A DNA stretch of 64,000 bases from Maribacter litopenaei (lineage in GTDB: Bacteria; Bacteroidota; Bacteroidia; Flavobacteriales; Flavobacteriaceae): assembly GCF_025244665.1 (NCBI RefSeq), contig NZ_CP104205.1:1423001-1487000 (forward strand). The letters run 5' to 3'. Position numbers and translations under genes: made by a program. Numbering within the stretch: the stretch's first letter is position 1; each line of letters begins with the position of its first letter. The notes under the pieces were generated by a model. The model was not told the DNA's origin and did no database searches. It was given only the letters and a program-made list of their open reading frames with translations. This document shows positions 30,724 to 42,402 of the stretch, piece after piece.

Positions 30724-33160
30724 ATGAAGAAAGGTCTAAAATTTTTTTTCACCCATTTTTTTGTCACCGTATTTTTTATCATCGCCGCCCTGGCATATTT
30801 TCATCCAGTACTTCAAGGAAAGGTAATTTTTCAAAATGATATTGCCCAGTACACAGGTATGGCCAAAGAGCAAAACGATTTTAGAAAAAGAACGGAAACC
30901 GAACCTTATTGAACCAACAGTGCTTTTGGCGGGATGCCTACCTATCAATTAGGCGCAAATTATCCCCATAATTATATAAAGGAATTGGATAGGGTTATTC
31001 GATTTCTGCCAAGGCCCGCAGATTATCTATTTCTTTATTTTATTGGTTTTTACATCTTGCTTTGTTGCTTAAAAGTCGATTACAAATTGGCTATAGTTGG
31101 AGCATTGGCTTTTGGTTTTTCCAGTTATTTGATAATCATTATTGGTGCAGGGCATAATGCCAAAGCCCATGCCTTGGGGTACTTGCCAATTTTACTGGCC
31201 GGTATTGTATTGGTATTCAGGAAAAAATATCTCTCCGGATTTTTGGTTGCGGCATTGGGGATGGCCTTGGAGATAGTGGCCAACCATTACCAAATGACCT
31301 ATTACTTTATGTTATTGGTATTGATATTGGGAATAGCGTATTTAATCGATGCCATAAAGAGAAAGGAAGTAAAGCATTATTTTATTTCAGTAGGAATTTT
31401 GGTGGCAGCGGTAGCATTAGGCATAGCGGCCAATGCTACAAGTCTCTTGGCCACTAAGGAGTATGCTGATTGGAGTACCAGAGGGAAAAGTGAATTGACC
31501 ATTAACCCTGATGGTTCCCCTAAGGAGAGTACCGATGGGCTTAGCAAGGAATATATTACCCAATGGAGCTATGGAATAGTCGAATCCTTTAATTTATTCG
31601 TACCAAGACTTTTTGGTGGTGCTAGTCAAGAAAATCTAGGAGAGGAATCCAAATCTTTCAATTATTTAATCGACAAAGGTTTGCCTAGATCCAGTGCCTT
31701 GGATTTTGTAGGCGGGCTACCTCTTTATTGGGGAGAGCAACCAGGAGTGGCAGATCCGGCATATATCGGGGCTATTATATTTTTCCTGTTTATATTGGGG
31801 TTGTTTCTGGTCAAGGGTAAGCACAAATGGTGGTTGCTGTTCGGAGTGTTGTTGTCGCTTTTGCTTTCTTGGGGAAAGAATTTTAGCGGTCTTACCAATT
31901 TTATGATCGATTATTTTCCGCTGTATGACAAGTTCAGGGCGGTTTCCTCCATCCAGGTTGTGTTGGAATTATGTGCGCCCATATTGGCCATCTTAGCATT
32001 GAAAAAGATTTTTTCCCAAAGAGTCCCTCAAACCGACAAACTGAATTCTTTAAAATATGCAGGTGCCATAGTTTTGGGTCTTGGCGTTTTATTGTTCCTA
32101 GTCAAAGGAATGTTTGATTTTGTGGGGCTTTCAGATGAGCGATTGCGCATGACCGGTTTAGAGGAACTCCCTGAAATGCTACGTTTGGACCGAAAAGCTG
32201 TCTACACTAATGACCTTATTAGGTCGCTCATATATGTCTTAATTACTGCCGGTTTGGTTTGGTTTTATCTCAAAGGTAAATTAAAGGAGAATCTAGTAGT
32301 AGTAGGTATTGGTTTCCTCGTAGTGTTTGATTTGGTTGGGGTAAACCTACGTTACGTAAATGCCGACAGTTTTGTCGCCAAACGTAGGATGCTTGAACCT
32401 TTCCAGGCAACTAGTGCCAATAAGCAAATTATGGAAGACGATGGGGTTTACCGCGTTTTTGACCGGACCGATGGTTTTGATTCGGCAAAAACAGCATACT
32501 TTCATCAAAGCATAACTGGATACCATGCCGCGAAACCAGCGGGAATGCGGGACCTTTATGAATTTCATATTTATAAAGGGAATCTCTCTGTGTTTAATAT
32601 GTTGAACATAAAATATGTGATTAGGCAGGATCAGGAAGGAACTATTTTTCCTATCGAAAACCCCAATGCCAATGGAAATGCTTGGTTTGTTGAGGAATTG
32701 AAGGGTGTAAGTTCCGCAAATGAGGAAATACTTGCCTTGGATAGTCTAAATACCAAAAATGTCGCCGTCTTCAACTCTACCAGTGTGAGTAATATTAACC
32801 GATTGGAGTATCAAGTGGATTCAACGGCATCTATCGTGCTAACAGATTATGAGCCTAACCATTTGACCTATATGATCCAATAACCCCAATGCAGGTATCG
32901 CAGTTTTTAGTGAGATGTACTACCCAAATGGATGGAAAGCGTATATTGATGGACAATTAACAGACCATTTTAAAGTAGATTATGTCTTGAGGGCTATGAG
33001 AGTACCTGAAGGGAATCACACTATCGAGTTCAAATTTGTTCCTGAGGTAGTTGAACAGGGAAGCAAGATTACTCTTGCAAGTACTATTTTACTAGGTTTA
33101 GTGCTTTTGGGAGGAATCGGTTATTCTTTTTGGAGGACAAAAAAAGAAGAAACATCCTAA
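30724..33160 (+). CDS. YfhO family multi-pass membrane protein, interrupted
   Basis: About 812 residues. An N-terminal membrane segment, periplasmic loop with HNYIKELDRVIRF, about a dozen hydrophobic segments, then a C-terminal soluble domain (FSEMYYPNGWKAYIDGQ) and a final membrane helix, as in YfhO proteins, which are GT-C-like and implicated in glycosylation of lipoteichoic-acid-like or surface polymers. TGA at 30910-30912 replaces TGG within a GGACC (restoring EPYWTNSAFGG). A frameshift near 32876-32884 interrupts LTY...NNPNAGIAVFSE. The stop overlaps the glycosyltransferase ATG by one base (TAATG at 33158-33162). Confidence 0.85.
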
Positions 33161-34431
33161 TGAAAAAGGTTTTGGTCATCACGTATTACTGGCCTCCGGC
33201 GGGTGGCCCCGGTGTACAGCGATGGCTAAAATTTGTAACGTATTTTTCGGATTTTGGTGTGGAGCCTGTTGTATACATTCCTAAAAATCCACATTATCCT
33301 TTAAAGGATGAATCCCTGTTTGAGGATGTTCCAAAGGATATCAAAATCATTAAACATAAAATCTTTGAACCCTACGGACTCTCAAAGTTGATATCCGGTA
33401 GGAAGACCGAAAGGATAAGTTCTGGAGTCATTACCCAAAAGAATCAGTCCGTATTGGAACGGATAATGCTTTGGATACGGGGAAATCTTTTTATTCCCGA
33501 TGCCCGGAAATTTTGGGTGAATCCATCGGTAAAGTTTTTAGGGCCTATTTTGGAGAAGGAAGGCATTAAAACAATTATTACCACGGGACCCCCGCATAGT
33601 GTACATCTAATCGGCCTTAGATTAAAGGAAGAATTTAGAATTCAATGGATAGCCGATTTTAGGGATCCTTGGACTTCAATTGGCTACCACAAAAAATTGA
33701 AGTTAACCTTACCTGCCCAAAAAAGACATAAACAACTCGAACATATAGTTTTGAATACTGCCGATAAGATTGTTGTTACGAGTAAAACTACCAAGCAAGA
33801 ATTTCGAGCTATCACCTCAAAGCCAATTAAAGTAATAACCAATGGTTTTGACCAGCAAAAAAGTGTACAAACATCATTGGATGAAAAATTTACCATTGCC
33901 CATATCGGTTCGCTGCTTACCAATAGAAATCCAATAAATTTATGGAAGGTCCTTAGTGAACTGATTGACGAAAATGAGGATTTTAGAAGGCAGATACAGC
34001 TTAATTTTGTGGGTGTTGTGGGGCAGGATATATTGGATTCCCTAGAAGAATTCGGATTAAGGGAGTATGTAAATATTATGGGGTATGTATCCCATGAAGA
34101 GGCTGTTTCCTATCAGCATAAATCGCAAGTATTACTTTTGGTTGAAATCGACTCTAAAGAGACCATGGGCATCATTCCAGGGAAGTTTTTTGAGTATTTG
34201 AAAGCTGGGAGACCCATATTAGGAATTGGATCAGATGGTTGGGAGGTGGCAGAAATGATACGTGAAACTGCATCGGGCGAGGTCTTTGATTATTTAGAGC
34301 TTTCCCAACTTAAAAATGTACTTTTAAATTGGTTTCAACTTTTTAAGAACAATTCCTTGGCCATTTCTTCTACCAACATTGACCAATATAGTAGGCGCGA
34401 ATTAACCGGACAATTAGTGGAGTATATTTAA
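33160..34431 (+). CDS. Glycosyltransferase family 4-like protein
   Basis: 423 residues from ATG at 33160, selected because it overlaps the YfhO stop and gives MKKVLVITYYWPPAGGPGVQRW, the usual GT4 opening. GT-B fold: N-terminal acceptor domain (TTGPPHSVHLIGLRL, IADFRDPW), C-terminal nucleotide-sugar domain with HIGSLLTNRNP and LLLVEIDSKETMGIIPGKFFEYLKAGRPI, whose EYLKAGRPI is the donor-binding segment. Probably builds a surface glycan with its neighbours. Intact. Confidence 0.88.
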   Translation: MKKVLVITYYWPPAGGPGVQRWLKFVTYFSDFGVEPVVYIPKNPHYPLKDESLFEDVPKDIKIIKHKIFEPYGLSKLISGRKTERISSGVITQKNQSVLERIMLWIRGNLFIPDARKFWVNPSVKFLGPILEKEGIKTIITTGPPHSVHLIGLRLKEEFRIQWIADFRDPWTSIGYHKKLKLTLPAQKRHKQLEHIVLNTADKIVVTSKTTKQEFRAITSKPIKVITNGFDQQKSVQTSLDEKFTIAHIGSLLTNRNPINLWKVLSELIDENEDFRRQIQLNFVGVVGQDILDSLEEFGLREYVNIMGYVSHEEAVSYQHKSQVLLLVEIDSKETMGIIPGKFFEYLKAGRPILGIGSDGWEVAEMIRETASGEVFDYLELSQLKNVLLNWFQLFKNNSLAISSTNIDQYSRRELTGQLVEYI

Positions 34432-34432
34432 T

Positions 34433-35889
34433 ATGGGCATCGTACTAAAGCAATCCTTGAACAACACCATTGTTACCTACGTTGGTTTTGCCATAGGAGC
34501 TGTTAATACACTTTTTCTATATACGAACTTTATGCAGCCTGAGAATTATGGGCTCGTACAATTGATTCTTTCTGTTTCAGGGGTATTAATGCCCATATTA
34601 GCTTTTGGAGTACCTAATAGCTTGGTGAAGTTTTACAGTGGTTTTAATACGGAAAGGGATCAGGACAGGTTTTTGGGCATGATGCTTTTTTTACCCCTAT
34701 TTTTCATTTTTCCAATTGGTATTATTAGTTATTTTTCCAATGAGGCTATTGGGAATTTTCTTTCTAGGGAAAACCCTGTGATTCGAGACTATGTATGGCA
34801 AATATTCATTATTGGAATTGCCATGGCATATTTTGAGGTGTTTTATGCATGGGCAAGGATTCGGATGAAGTCGGTCTTTGGAAATTTTATGAAAGAGATT
34901 TTTTGCAGGGTAGGGCAAAGCATTTTATTGGTTCTGTTATGGCTGAGGGTTTTGGATGTCCCGCAGTTTATTAATGCCCTAGTTGGGTTTTATATCATAA
35001 GGCTGGCTATCATAAAGTTCTATGCCTATCGCCTTCGTTTTCCAAAATTCACAAAGGATTTGCCCGATAACTGGCGAGAGATTCTGCAATATAGCGGGCT
35101 TATCATTTTAGGTGGTTCCACGGCAATCGTGCTTATGGAAGTGGATAAGGTGATGCTCAATAATTATTTACCCATTGAAAATGTGGCCTTTTATGCCGTT
35201 GCCGGATTTATGGCCACCGTAATAGCGGTACCTACTAGGGCTATGCATCAAATTACCTATCCAATGACCGCAGAATATATTAATAGAAATGAAATTAATG
35301 CCTTAGAAGGATTATATCGAAAAAGTTCTTTGACCCTATTTATAGTGTCGGCCTTACTATTGGTTCTAATACTCTTGAATTTACAAGATTTATATAGGCT
35401 TCTGCCCTCGGATTATAGCGAAGGTTACAGTATTGTATTCGGATAGGTCTAGCGAAGGTCTACGATTCGTTATTGGGCAATAATAATTCTATTCTCTATA
35501 ATTCTAAATATTATACATCAGTATTATTTTTTGGAGTGCTACTGGCTATATTGGCCATAGGTTTTAATCTTTGGTTAATTCCGAAATATGGATTGCAGGG
35601 TGCTGCAATTGCAAGTTTTTCGGCTTTTTTTATATATAACTCCTTGAAGTTGTATTATGTAAAATCCAAGTTTGGACTTCAACCTTTCACAATCGGAACG
35701 TTAAAGGTATTCCTATTAATTGTGGTTATTGCGATTATCTTCTCGATAGTCCCATTTTCCTTTCAGCCTATTATTAATATAGGGGTTAAGAGTATCTTAA
35801 TAACAACACTCTATTTTTATTTGTTGTACAAGTGGAAGATATCAGTGGATATTAATGCAGTAATTCACAAATACCTTGGCAGAAAATAA
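34433..35889 (+). CDS. Polysaccharide biosynthesis flippase (Wzx-like), frameshifted
   Basis: About 485 residues with 12-14 hydrophobic segments of the MATE/MOP flippase fold. N-terminal AIGAVNTLFLYTNFMQPENYGLVQ is the family hallmark; the C-terminal part includes FNLWLIPKYGLQGAAIASF. It moves undecaprenyl-linked oligosaccharide across the inner membrane. It starts one base after the glycosyltransferase stop. The frame breaks at about 35438-35444 (TTCGGAT for expected TTCCGGAT); repair gives VFRIGLAKVYDSLLGNNNS. Confidence 0.85.
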
Positions 35890-35890
35890 A

Positions 35891-36921
35891 TCAGGCACTT
35901 TGAGCCCTCTTCGATTTTTGACCACCGTACTGCTTTTTATATATTTTAATTAAAATCAAAAATAGGTTTATTATGAGTGGATCGAATATCAAGCCGACAA
36001 AACCGAATAATGGGATACCGAGAAGTACCCCAATTAAGGTTATTAATGGATGTATACTATCCATTTTTTGAAGCAAAAATAACCTAATAAGATTGTCTGT
36101 AGAGCCCACAACTACCAAACCATAAATTAATATTCCCCAAGCCTGAAAATCATTTCCGCTAGCAAGACTCAAAACAAAAACGGGAAAAATGCCAATAAAG
36201 GTACCTATGAAGGGAACCATAGATCCAATGGTAACTATAACGAACCAAAACCAAGGATTGTCAATATCAAAAATATAGAACCCGATAAGGGCTATGATTC
36301 CTTGGGCCGAGCTACCAAGGGAATGGCAATGGCATTGGATCGTACTACATGATCAATTTCCTTGCCCAGGGTAACCAGTGTTTTGTTGCTCAGGGGTATG
36401 TATTCCATTAACGAATCCTTCATTTCCCGCGGGCTTATTAACATATAATAAAGGATAATGATCAAAACACCCAAGGAAATCACTATGTTTAAAGTGCCAC
36501 TTGCAAATCCTGAAAGGTTTTCTGTAATCCATCCGGATGCCTGTTGTGGATCTATGGCGTTGGAAATGTCATAGCCTAAATGCTTTTCCATAACAAAGAC
36601 CTCCTCTTTGAAAGCACTGATGACTTGTTCTGATTTATCCGCTAAATTTCCTATTTTAAATCCTAACATATATACCGCTCCGGTAAGGGGTATGCATATA
36701 CCGATAGTGGCCAAAATAATTAGGATAATCGCAGACCAAGTTTTCCCAAATCCCGTTTTTTGAAGTTTATGCATCCATTTTCTTAGTATTACGTATAAGG
36801 TAAGAGCACCCAAAACTCCTGAAATATAGGGAATCATGGAATCTATAATGAGCCCTCCAAAAAGAAGTATCAGTGTAAGTAATAAAATTTGTCTTAGTAG
36901 GCTTGGATGTATTTTTTTCAA
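35891..36921 (-). CDS. AI-2E family transporter-like membrane protein, frameshifted
   Basis: About 344 residues with the paired hydrophobic segments of the AI-2E/PerM family: N-terminal segments (LLFGGLIIDSMIPYISGVLGAL), a long amphipathic stretch, then VPFIGTFIGIFPVF and GILIYGLVVVG, and the C-terminal GIPLFGFVGLIFDPLI signature. Members transport autoinducer 2 or ions, or act in biofilm; assignment by homology alone. The frame breaks at 36307-36310 (GCCGAGC for expected GCCGGAGC). It converges on the flippase with a one-base gap. Confidence 0.82.
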
Positions 36922-37099
36922 TAGTTTTTTAAAAAGTGTTATTGCGGCAAAGTAGAAGTTTTCTTTCTGATGGATTGATGCACACGATTAAATAAGTAAT
37001 CGAATTCGAACTTGAAACGGATCTACTCAGTCAGAAATGAAGAATGTCAGAATACCAAACTTTATGTTATGTACAAGGTTTTTTTAAGGCTTTTACCAA

Positions 37100-37138
37100 T
37101 AAAAAAGCCCTGTGGTAAATGAATCTACCACAGGGCTA
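37100..37138 (-). terminator. Rho-independent terminator of the basic exported protein gene
   Basis: Stem gccctgtggta (37107-37117) pairs with taccacagggc (37126-37136); on the minus strand the hairpin is followed by a T run, 40 bases past the stop of the preceding minus-strand gene. Confidence 0.85.
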
Positions 37139-37176
37139 AACAACTAACCAACCTAAAAACTAACTTTACTATCTAA

Positions 37177-38376
37177 TTAATTACTTCTCCTAGAAGCTGA
37201 TCTAGAACTGCTGCTTCTTGTAGTGCCTCTAGAAGGTGATTTACTAACGGACCTAGCAGATCTATTTACCGTGCTCCTGTTGGTAGAAGGTGCTTTGGTA
37301 ACTGTTCTTTTTACGCTTCTTTGGGTAACGGTTCTACCATCATTACTACGACTGGCCGTATTCCTATTCGTAGGCTTTTTATACGTGGTGGTACTTCTTT
37401 TCACCGTTGTACTCCTTGGGGTTCTAGTAACTTCCCTAGAAGTTACCACCTTTCTTTTGTCATTCCCTCTTACCGCATTATTACCATTATTTCGTCTTAC
37501 CGTTGTGGAACTACTTCTATTTACTGTTGACGACCTTCTTACGGAATTATCGGTTTTTCTTCCAATATTGTTTGAGGCTGTACTTCTTCCGGATTTAAAA
37601 TCATCACTTCTTCTAGCCGTGTTGTTATTGGAACGGACTCTGTCATTATCTCTATAAGCCGTACTCTTGTTTCCTCTATAAGAATTTTCCCTAACAGCTA
37701 CTCGATTATCGTTTCTATAAATGTTCGCTCTTTCACGTCTTACTTTATTGTATCGATGTTCTCTACCAATTTTTACGTATGCTCTACGGGTGTTGTACCT
37801 GTAAGGGCTGTAATAGGTATATCTAATCGGTGTATAATACCTTCTGTAAGGTCTGTTGAAAACCAATGAGAAACCTATGGCAGGTCTTATGAAAAATCCG
37901 TGAAATGGACGATACACATAATGTCTGTTATATATATTGATGAAACCGGTGTGGTAGTCGTAGAATCCCCTATTATTATAGAAGACAAACATTCCACCTA
38001 CACTACGTACCCTATTGTTTCTATATCTAATATCCACATCACCAATTTGAGTAACTCTACCGTAGTAGTCGTAATAGATAGGAACATTTTCTACTTGGAT
38101 AACAGCACCATAATCATCATATTGCGCGTAGGGACTGTAATCATACCCTGAGTTGAATGTAATCCCATTTCTTCTTCCAGTTACATAATCCTCGATATAG
38201 AAGTCAAACTCCCCATCTGGATATACTGAAAACGTAATGCCATTTTCAACAAAAATAAATGAGTTGTTGTACCTATAAGCATTGCGCATTGCAACCTTAT
38301 CTTCTACCGTACTTTTGGCCAAGACACCTGTTGTGCCCAAAATTACTGCCGCAAAAAAGAGTACTAAATTTTTCAT
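37177..38376 (-). CDS. Exported protein with extremely Arg/Ser/Thr/Asn-rich disordered tail, function unknown
   Basis: 399 residues: signal peptide (GTTGVLAKS), a folded N-terminal part of about 170 residues rich in Tyr/Gly/Phe beta-type repeats (NNSFIFVENGITFSVYPDGEFDF and repeated Y-D-Y/RY motifs), then about 200 residues of low complexity dominated by Arg, Ser, Thr and Asn with many RRS, NRS and TVK repeats and almost no acidic residues. The very basic tail suggests binding to DNA, lipopolysaccharide or an acidic polymer outside the cytoplasm. It stands alone with its own terminator; no domain name is offered. Confidence 0.72.
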   Translation of the reverse strand: MKNLVLFFAAVILGTTGVLAKSTVEDKVAMRNAYRYNNSFIFVENGITFSVYPDGEFDFYIEDYVTGRRNGITFNSGYDYSPYAQYDDYGAVIQVENVPIYYDYYGRVTQIGDVDIRYRNNRVRSVGGMFVFYNNRGFYDYHTGFINIYNRHYVYRPFHGFFIRPAIGFSLVFNRPYRRYYTPIRYTYYSPYRYNTRRAYVKIGREHRYNKVRRERANIYRNDNRVAVRENSYRGNKSTAYRDNDRVRSNNNTARRSDDFKSGRSTASNNIGRKTDNSVRRSSTVNRSSSTTVRRNNGNNAVRGNDKRKVVTSREVTRTPRSTTVKRSTTTYKKPTNRNTASRSNDGRTVTQRSVKRTVTKAPSTNRSTVNRSARSVSKSPSRGTTRSSSSRSASRRSN

Positions 38377-38397
38377 GATATAAGGTTTTAAATTCTA

Positions 38398-38415
38398 AGT
38401 GCAACTATTTGCACT
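38398..38415. repeat. Short inverted repeat in the leader of the basic exported protein
   Basis: AGTGCAA (38398-38404), four-base loop CTAT, TTGCACT (38409-38415), 22 bases before the ATG at 38376. No T run follows, so an operator or an RNA stem near the ribosome site is more likely than a terminator. Confidence 0.5.
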
Positions 38416-38524
38416 CGACCTATAGAAAACAAACAGCGTGCCAAAAATTGAAGAATATATTTAATATACTGGAAATCAATATATTAAAATTTTTTTATTA
38501 AAAAGAATAATGAGAACTATATGT

Positions 38525-41307
38525 TTATAATTTTTCCTTAAGATATTTAGCCGTGTAGGATTTGGTGTTCTTAGCCACTTCCTCGGGTGTGCCCTCTGCT
38601 AAAAGTTGTCCACCGTTCTCACCGCCATCCGGATCAAGATCAATAATATAATCGGCACATTTAATAAGGTCTATATTGTGTTCGATAACCACAATGGAAT
38701 GTCCTTTTTTAATGAGTGCATTAAATGATTTTAGAAGTTTTTGGATATCATGAAAATGAAGTCCGGTGGTTGGTTCATCAAATATAAAAAGTGCTTTGTC
38801 CTTGGTAGCTCCCTTTACCAAAAAAGAGGCTAATTTAATTCGTTGCGCTTCGCCACCGGATAGGGTAGAGGAGGACTGCCCCAAGGTTACATAACCTAGA
38901 CCTACATCCTGTAAAGGTTTCAATTTGGCAACTATCTTATTTTGCAGGCCTGCTTCAAAGAAATATATGGCATCGTCAATGGTCATGTTCAAAATGTCAT
39001 CAATATTGCTGTCGTTAAAGGTGACCTCCAAAACATCTTTTTTAAATCGTTTTCCGGCGCACGTATCACATTCTAAATGAACATCGGCCATAAACTGCAT
39101 TTCTACAGTTATTTCTCCTTCTCCCTTACATTTCTCACATCGGCCTCCATCCACATTGAAGGAGAAATGTTTGGCCTGATAATTTCTGATCTTACTCAGT
39201 TTTTGACTAGCAAAAAGGTTTCGAATTTCGTCATAGGCCTTAATATAGGTAACTGGGTTGGAGCGTGAAGAACGACCTATAGGGTTTTGGTCAACGAATT
39301 CTACATGTTTAATATGTTTGTATTTTCCATTTACAGAACTAAACTGACCCGCCTTCTCACCATACCCCCCGGTTTCTTTAAGAATTATAGGATACAATAA
39401 CTTTTTTACCAAAGTGCTCTTACCACTTCCTGATACTCCAGTAACAACAGTGAGCATATCCAAGGGAAAGGTTACATTGATATTTTTTAAGTTATTGGCC
39501 CTGCAACCAATAATTTCAATATGGTTTTTAGAGGTTCTTCTTTCATTTGGCACTTTGATTTCTTTGGTACCATTTAAATAGCTAGCTGTTAGGGATGTGG
39601 ATTTTAAGATGTCTTCCATGGTACCCTGTGCTACAATATTTCCACCATGTGTTCCAGCTTCGGATCCTATATCGATAACTTCATCCGCAGCCTTCATGAT
39701 ATCCTCATCATGCTCCACTACAATGACGGTATTTCCCAAATCTCTGAGCGATAACAATACCTCAATGAGATTTTCGGTATCTTTTGGATGCAAGCCAATA
39801 CTGGGTTCGTCCAAGATGTACATTGAACCAACAAGGCTACTTCCCAATGAGGTTGCCAAATTTATCCGTTGGCTCTCACCCCCTGATAGTGTATTGGATT
39901 TTCTATTTAGGGTAAGGTAGCTAAGCCCTACTTTGTCCAGGAAACCCAATCTAGTATTTATTTCTTTTAAAAGCCTATTCGCTATTTTGGTATCGTGTTC
40001 GGAAAGGTCCAAATTTTCAAAAAATGGAGTCAAGCGCTCAATAGGAAGACCGACTAAATACGAAATAGATTTTCCACCAACTTTCACGTAATCCGTTTCA
40101 GTTCTTAGTCTCTTTCCATTACACAGATTACATTTTGTCTTTCCTCTGTAACGGGAGAGCATCACCCTATTTTGAATTTTATAGCTTTTTTCTTCAAGGG
40201 TTTCAAAGAATTTATGCAAACCAATAAAGTGTTTGTTTCCATCCCAAACTAATTCTTTTTGTTCTTCGGACAGTTCAAACCATGGTTTGTGAATGGGGAA
40301 ATCAAATTTATAGGCAGCATTTACCAATTGATCCCTATACCAGCTCATACTTTCACCGCGCCAAGGGAATACGGCATTTTCATAAATGGAAAGCGCAGTA
40401 TTAGGAATGACAAGGTCTTCATCAATACCTATTACATCGCCATAACCTTCGCATTTTGGGCAGGCCCCATAGGGATTGTTGAAACTGAATAGGTGAACAT
40501 TGGGTTCTAAAAATGTCATTCCATCCAATTCAAACTTATTGCTAAAAAGGCGTTGCTTGGAGTTAGACAACTCCTCAATGATACACTGTCCCTTACCTTC
40601 AAAATAAGCCGTATCCACTGCATTTGCCAACCGATTATAAAAATCTTCGTCATTCTTTGTTATTATCCTATCTATCACAAGATCAAATTCCTTTCCTATA
40701 TTTTCAGGCGCTTGGTCTATCCTTATGACTTTCCCTTGGTATTTGATTCGGCGTACCCCTGTTTGGAAAACAATTGAAGGGATTTTAGCGAATCCCTATC
40801 CTCTCGTATGGTAATGGGGGCAAGGAGCAACAATTTGGTATCCAACTCAAATGATTTAACATATTCAATGACATCGGATACGGTATTTTTTTTCACCTCA
40901 TTACCGTAAATTGGGGAAAAAGTCTTTCCAATGCGGGCATACAGCAGCTTTATATAATCATAAATTTCGGTTGTTGTGCCAACGGTAGACCTTGGATTGG
41001 TAGAATTTACTTTTTGTTCTATGGCAATCGCAGGAGCAATACCCTTTATATAATCGACTTTGGGTTTGTCTAATTTACCTAAAAACTGGCGTGCATAAGA
41101 CGATAGACTTTCTACATATCTACGTTGTCCCTCGGCAAATAATGTATCAAAGGCCAAACTTGATTTCCCCGAACCCGAAAGACCGGTGATGACCACTAAT
41201 TTATTTCTAGGAATTACCACATCAACATTCTTAAGATTGTGCAACTTGGCACCTTTTATAATGATGTTTTTTTTGGGGTCGACCTTTGATATTGTAGTCA
41301 TATTCAT
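38525..41307 (-). CDS. uvrA: Excinuclease ABC subunit A, frameshifted
   Basis: About 928 residues: two ABC ATPase modules ([15 protein letters not shown] near the N-terminus and [10 protein letters not shown] in the second half), two zinc fingers ([12 protein letters not shown] and [16 protein letters not shown]...CDTCAGKR) and signatures [16 protein letters not shown] and [15 protein letters not shown]. UvrA is the damage sensor of nucleotide excision repair. The frame breaks at 40748-40751 (TTCGGC on plus, expected TTCCGGC); repair gives [22 protein letters not shown]. Not essential in general but a real gene, so sequence error is favoured. Confidence 0.92.
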
Positions 41308-41395
41308 AATTAAAGCTGCAAAGATACAATATGGTATTCAGCTAAAAATTTAATTGGGACAATTCTAAATTATGGCTGTATTTTTTCACATTTTT

Positions 41396-41424
41396 TTTGG
41401 AGTATTTATTTTTTTATATATTTG
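41396..41424 (+). promoter_or_regulatory. Promoter of the first sigma-factor gene (TTTG ... TATATTTG)
   Basis: TATATTTG at 41417-41424 is a perfect TANNTTTG element; TTTG at 41396-41399 is 17 bases upstream as the -33 element. The gene starts at 41545, leaving a leader of about 115 bases. Confidence 0.55.
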
Positions 41425-41544
41425 AAACTTAATAAAAATGAAGAGCCTATAGCCTAAAATTACTTTTGCAGTTAGAAAAGAATTAAAAATCCAAGCGCTG
41501 GAAAGGCGTTCGGATTCAAATTTTAACCCACAAAAGTAAGGCTT

Positions 41545-42126
41545 ATGATACAGGCACTTGAAGACTCCCAACTAGTTAAGGACTATATGAACGGTAATGA
41601 AAGGGCCATCGAGGTTCTTATCAACCGTCACAATGCACGCTTGACCGGTTTCATCTATTCCAAAGTAGGGGACTGGGAATTAACCGAAGATATTTTTCAG
41701 GATACTTTCATGAAAGTAATACGTACGTTAAAACGTGGAGCGTATAATGAAGAGGGTAAATTTTTACCATGGGTAATGCGTATTGCCCACAATCTCATTA
41801 TAGACCATTTTAGAAAAAGCAATAGAATGCCCATGTGTGATGGTTCGGATTCCTTTAATATCTTTTCTTTAATGGGGGATGAAAAACTGAATGCCGAAAA
41901 GCAACTGATAAAGCAACAAATCGATACCGATTTGGTACGTATGATCAAGGAGCTACCGGAAGATCAACAAGAGGTACTACAGATGCGTCTATACAAGGAT
42001 ATGAGCTTTAAGGAAATTTCAGAAAATACTGGTGTAAGTATCAACACCGCCTTAGGTAGAATGCGCTATGCATTGATCAATCTTAGAAAACTGGTAGAGG
42101 CCAATAGTATAGTTTTAACGAATTAA
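41545..42126 (+). CDS. RNA polymerase sigma factor, sigma-70/ECF type, copy 1
   Basis: 193 residues. Region 2 is seen as LTEDIFQDTFMKVIRTLKRG...FLPWVMRIAHNLIIDHFRK and region 4 as LPEDQQEVLQMRLYKDMSFKEISENTG...RMRYALINLRK. It should direct RNA polymerase to a special promoter set. No FecR-type anti-sigma gene is adjacent; instead a 47-residue protein follows 73 bases downstream. The next sigma gene is a close paralogue of identical length, so the pair arose by tandem duplication. Confidence 0.92.
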   Translation: MIQALEDSQLVKDYMNGNERAIEVLINRHNARLTGFIYSKVGDWELTEDIFQDTFMKVIRTLKRGAYNEEGKFLPWVMRIAHNLIIDHFRKSNRMPMCDGSDSFNIFSLMGDEKLNAEKQLIKQQIDTDLVRMIKELPEDQQEVLQMRLYKDMSFKEISENTGVSINTALGRMRYALINLRKLVEANSIVLTN

Positions 42127-42199
42127 TTGGTAACAGGTCGAGTGGATCTACTATATTGAACCCGTTGACGTTTCTTAAGTGAAACAAATACGGAAGAAT

Positions 42200-42343
42200 A
42201 TGGAAAAAATTTACTCAACCAAGATTAATAAAGCAAAAGAAGTATCCGCAAAACCGGAAACCATTAAATTTTTGTTGGACTACTCAAAGTCACTCAAGAT
42301 TACGGAAGCAAAAGGCATCCAATTTGAAAGTAACTTGAACTAA
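42200..42343 (+). CDS. 47-residue protein downstream of sigma copy 1
   Basis: ATG at 42200, TAA at 42341-42343: MEKIYSTKINKAKEVSAKPE... ending KGIQFESNLN. It has no Cys, no membrane segment and is helical-looking (TIKFLLDYSKSL). The copy after the second sigma gene is also exactly 47 residues and shares 20 of 47 positions without gaps, including MEKIYS, TI-FLL, SK-L and the terminal F-E--LN. Such conservation in two copies shows that this is a real coding gene. Function unknown; a sigma-regulating peptide is a reasonable hypothesis. Confidence 0.78.
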   Translation: MEKIYSTKINKAKEVSAKPETIKFLLDYSKSLKITEAKGIQFESNLN

Positions 42344-42367
42344 AACATTTTCAATTATAGAATTTAG

Positions 42368-42402
42368 ACCCCGGGGAATTTTTTCCCGGGGTTTTGTTTT
42401 TT
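42368..42402 (+). terminator. GC-rich rho-independent terminator after the first sigma unit
   Basis: Stem accccggg (42368-42375) pairs with cccggggt (42385-42392), followed by tttt and a further T run. Confidence 0.87.

Noticed and set aside
37223-37657. 144-codon open frame on the plus strand opposite the basic exported protein
   Set aside because: It is a Leu/Val-rich mirror of the Arg/Ser/Thr-rich gene caused by codon bias, with no promoter, start context or domain.
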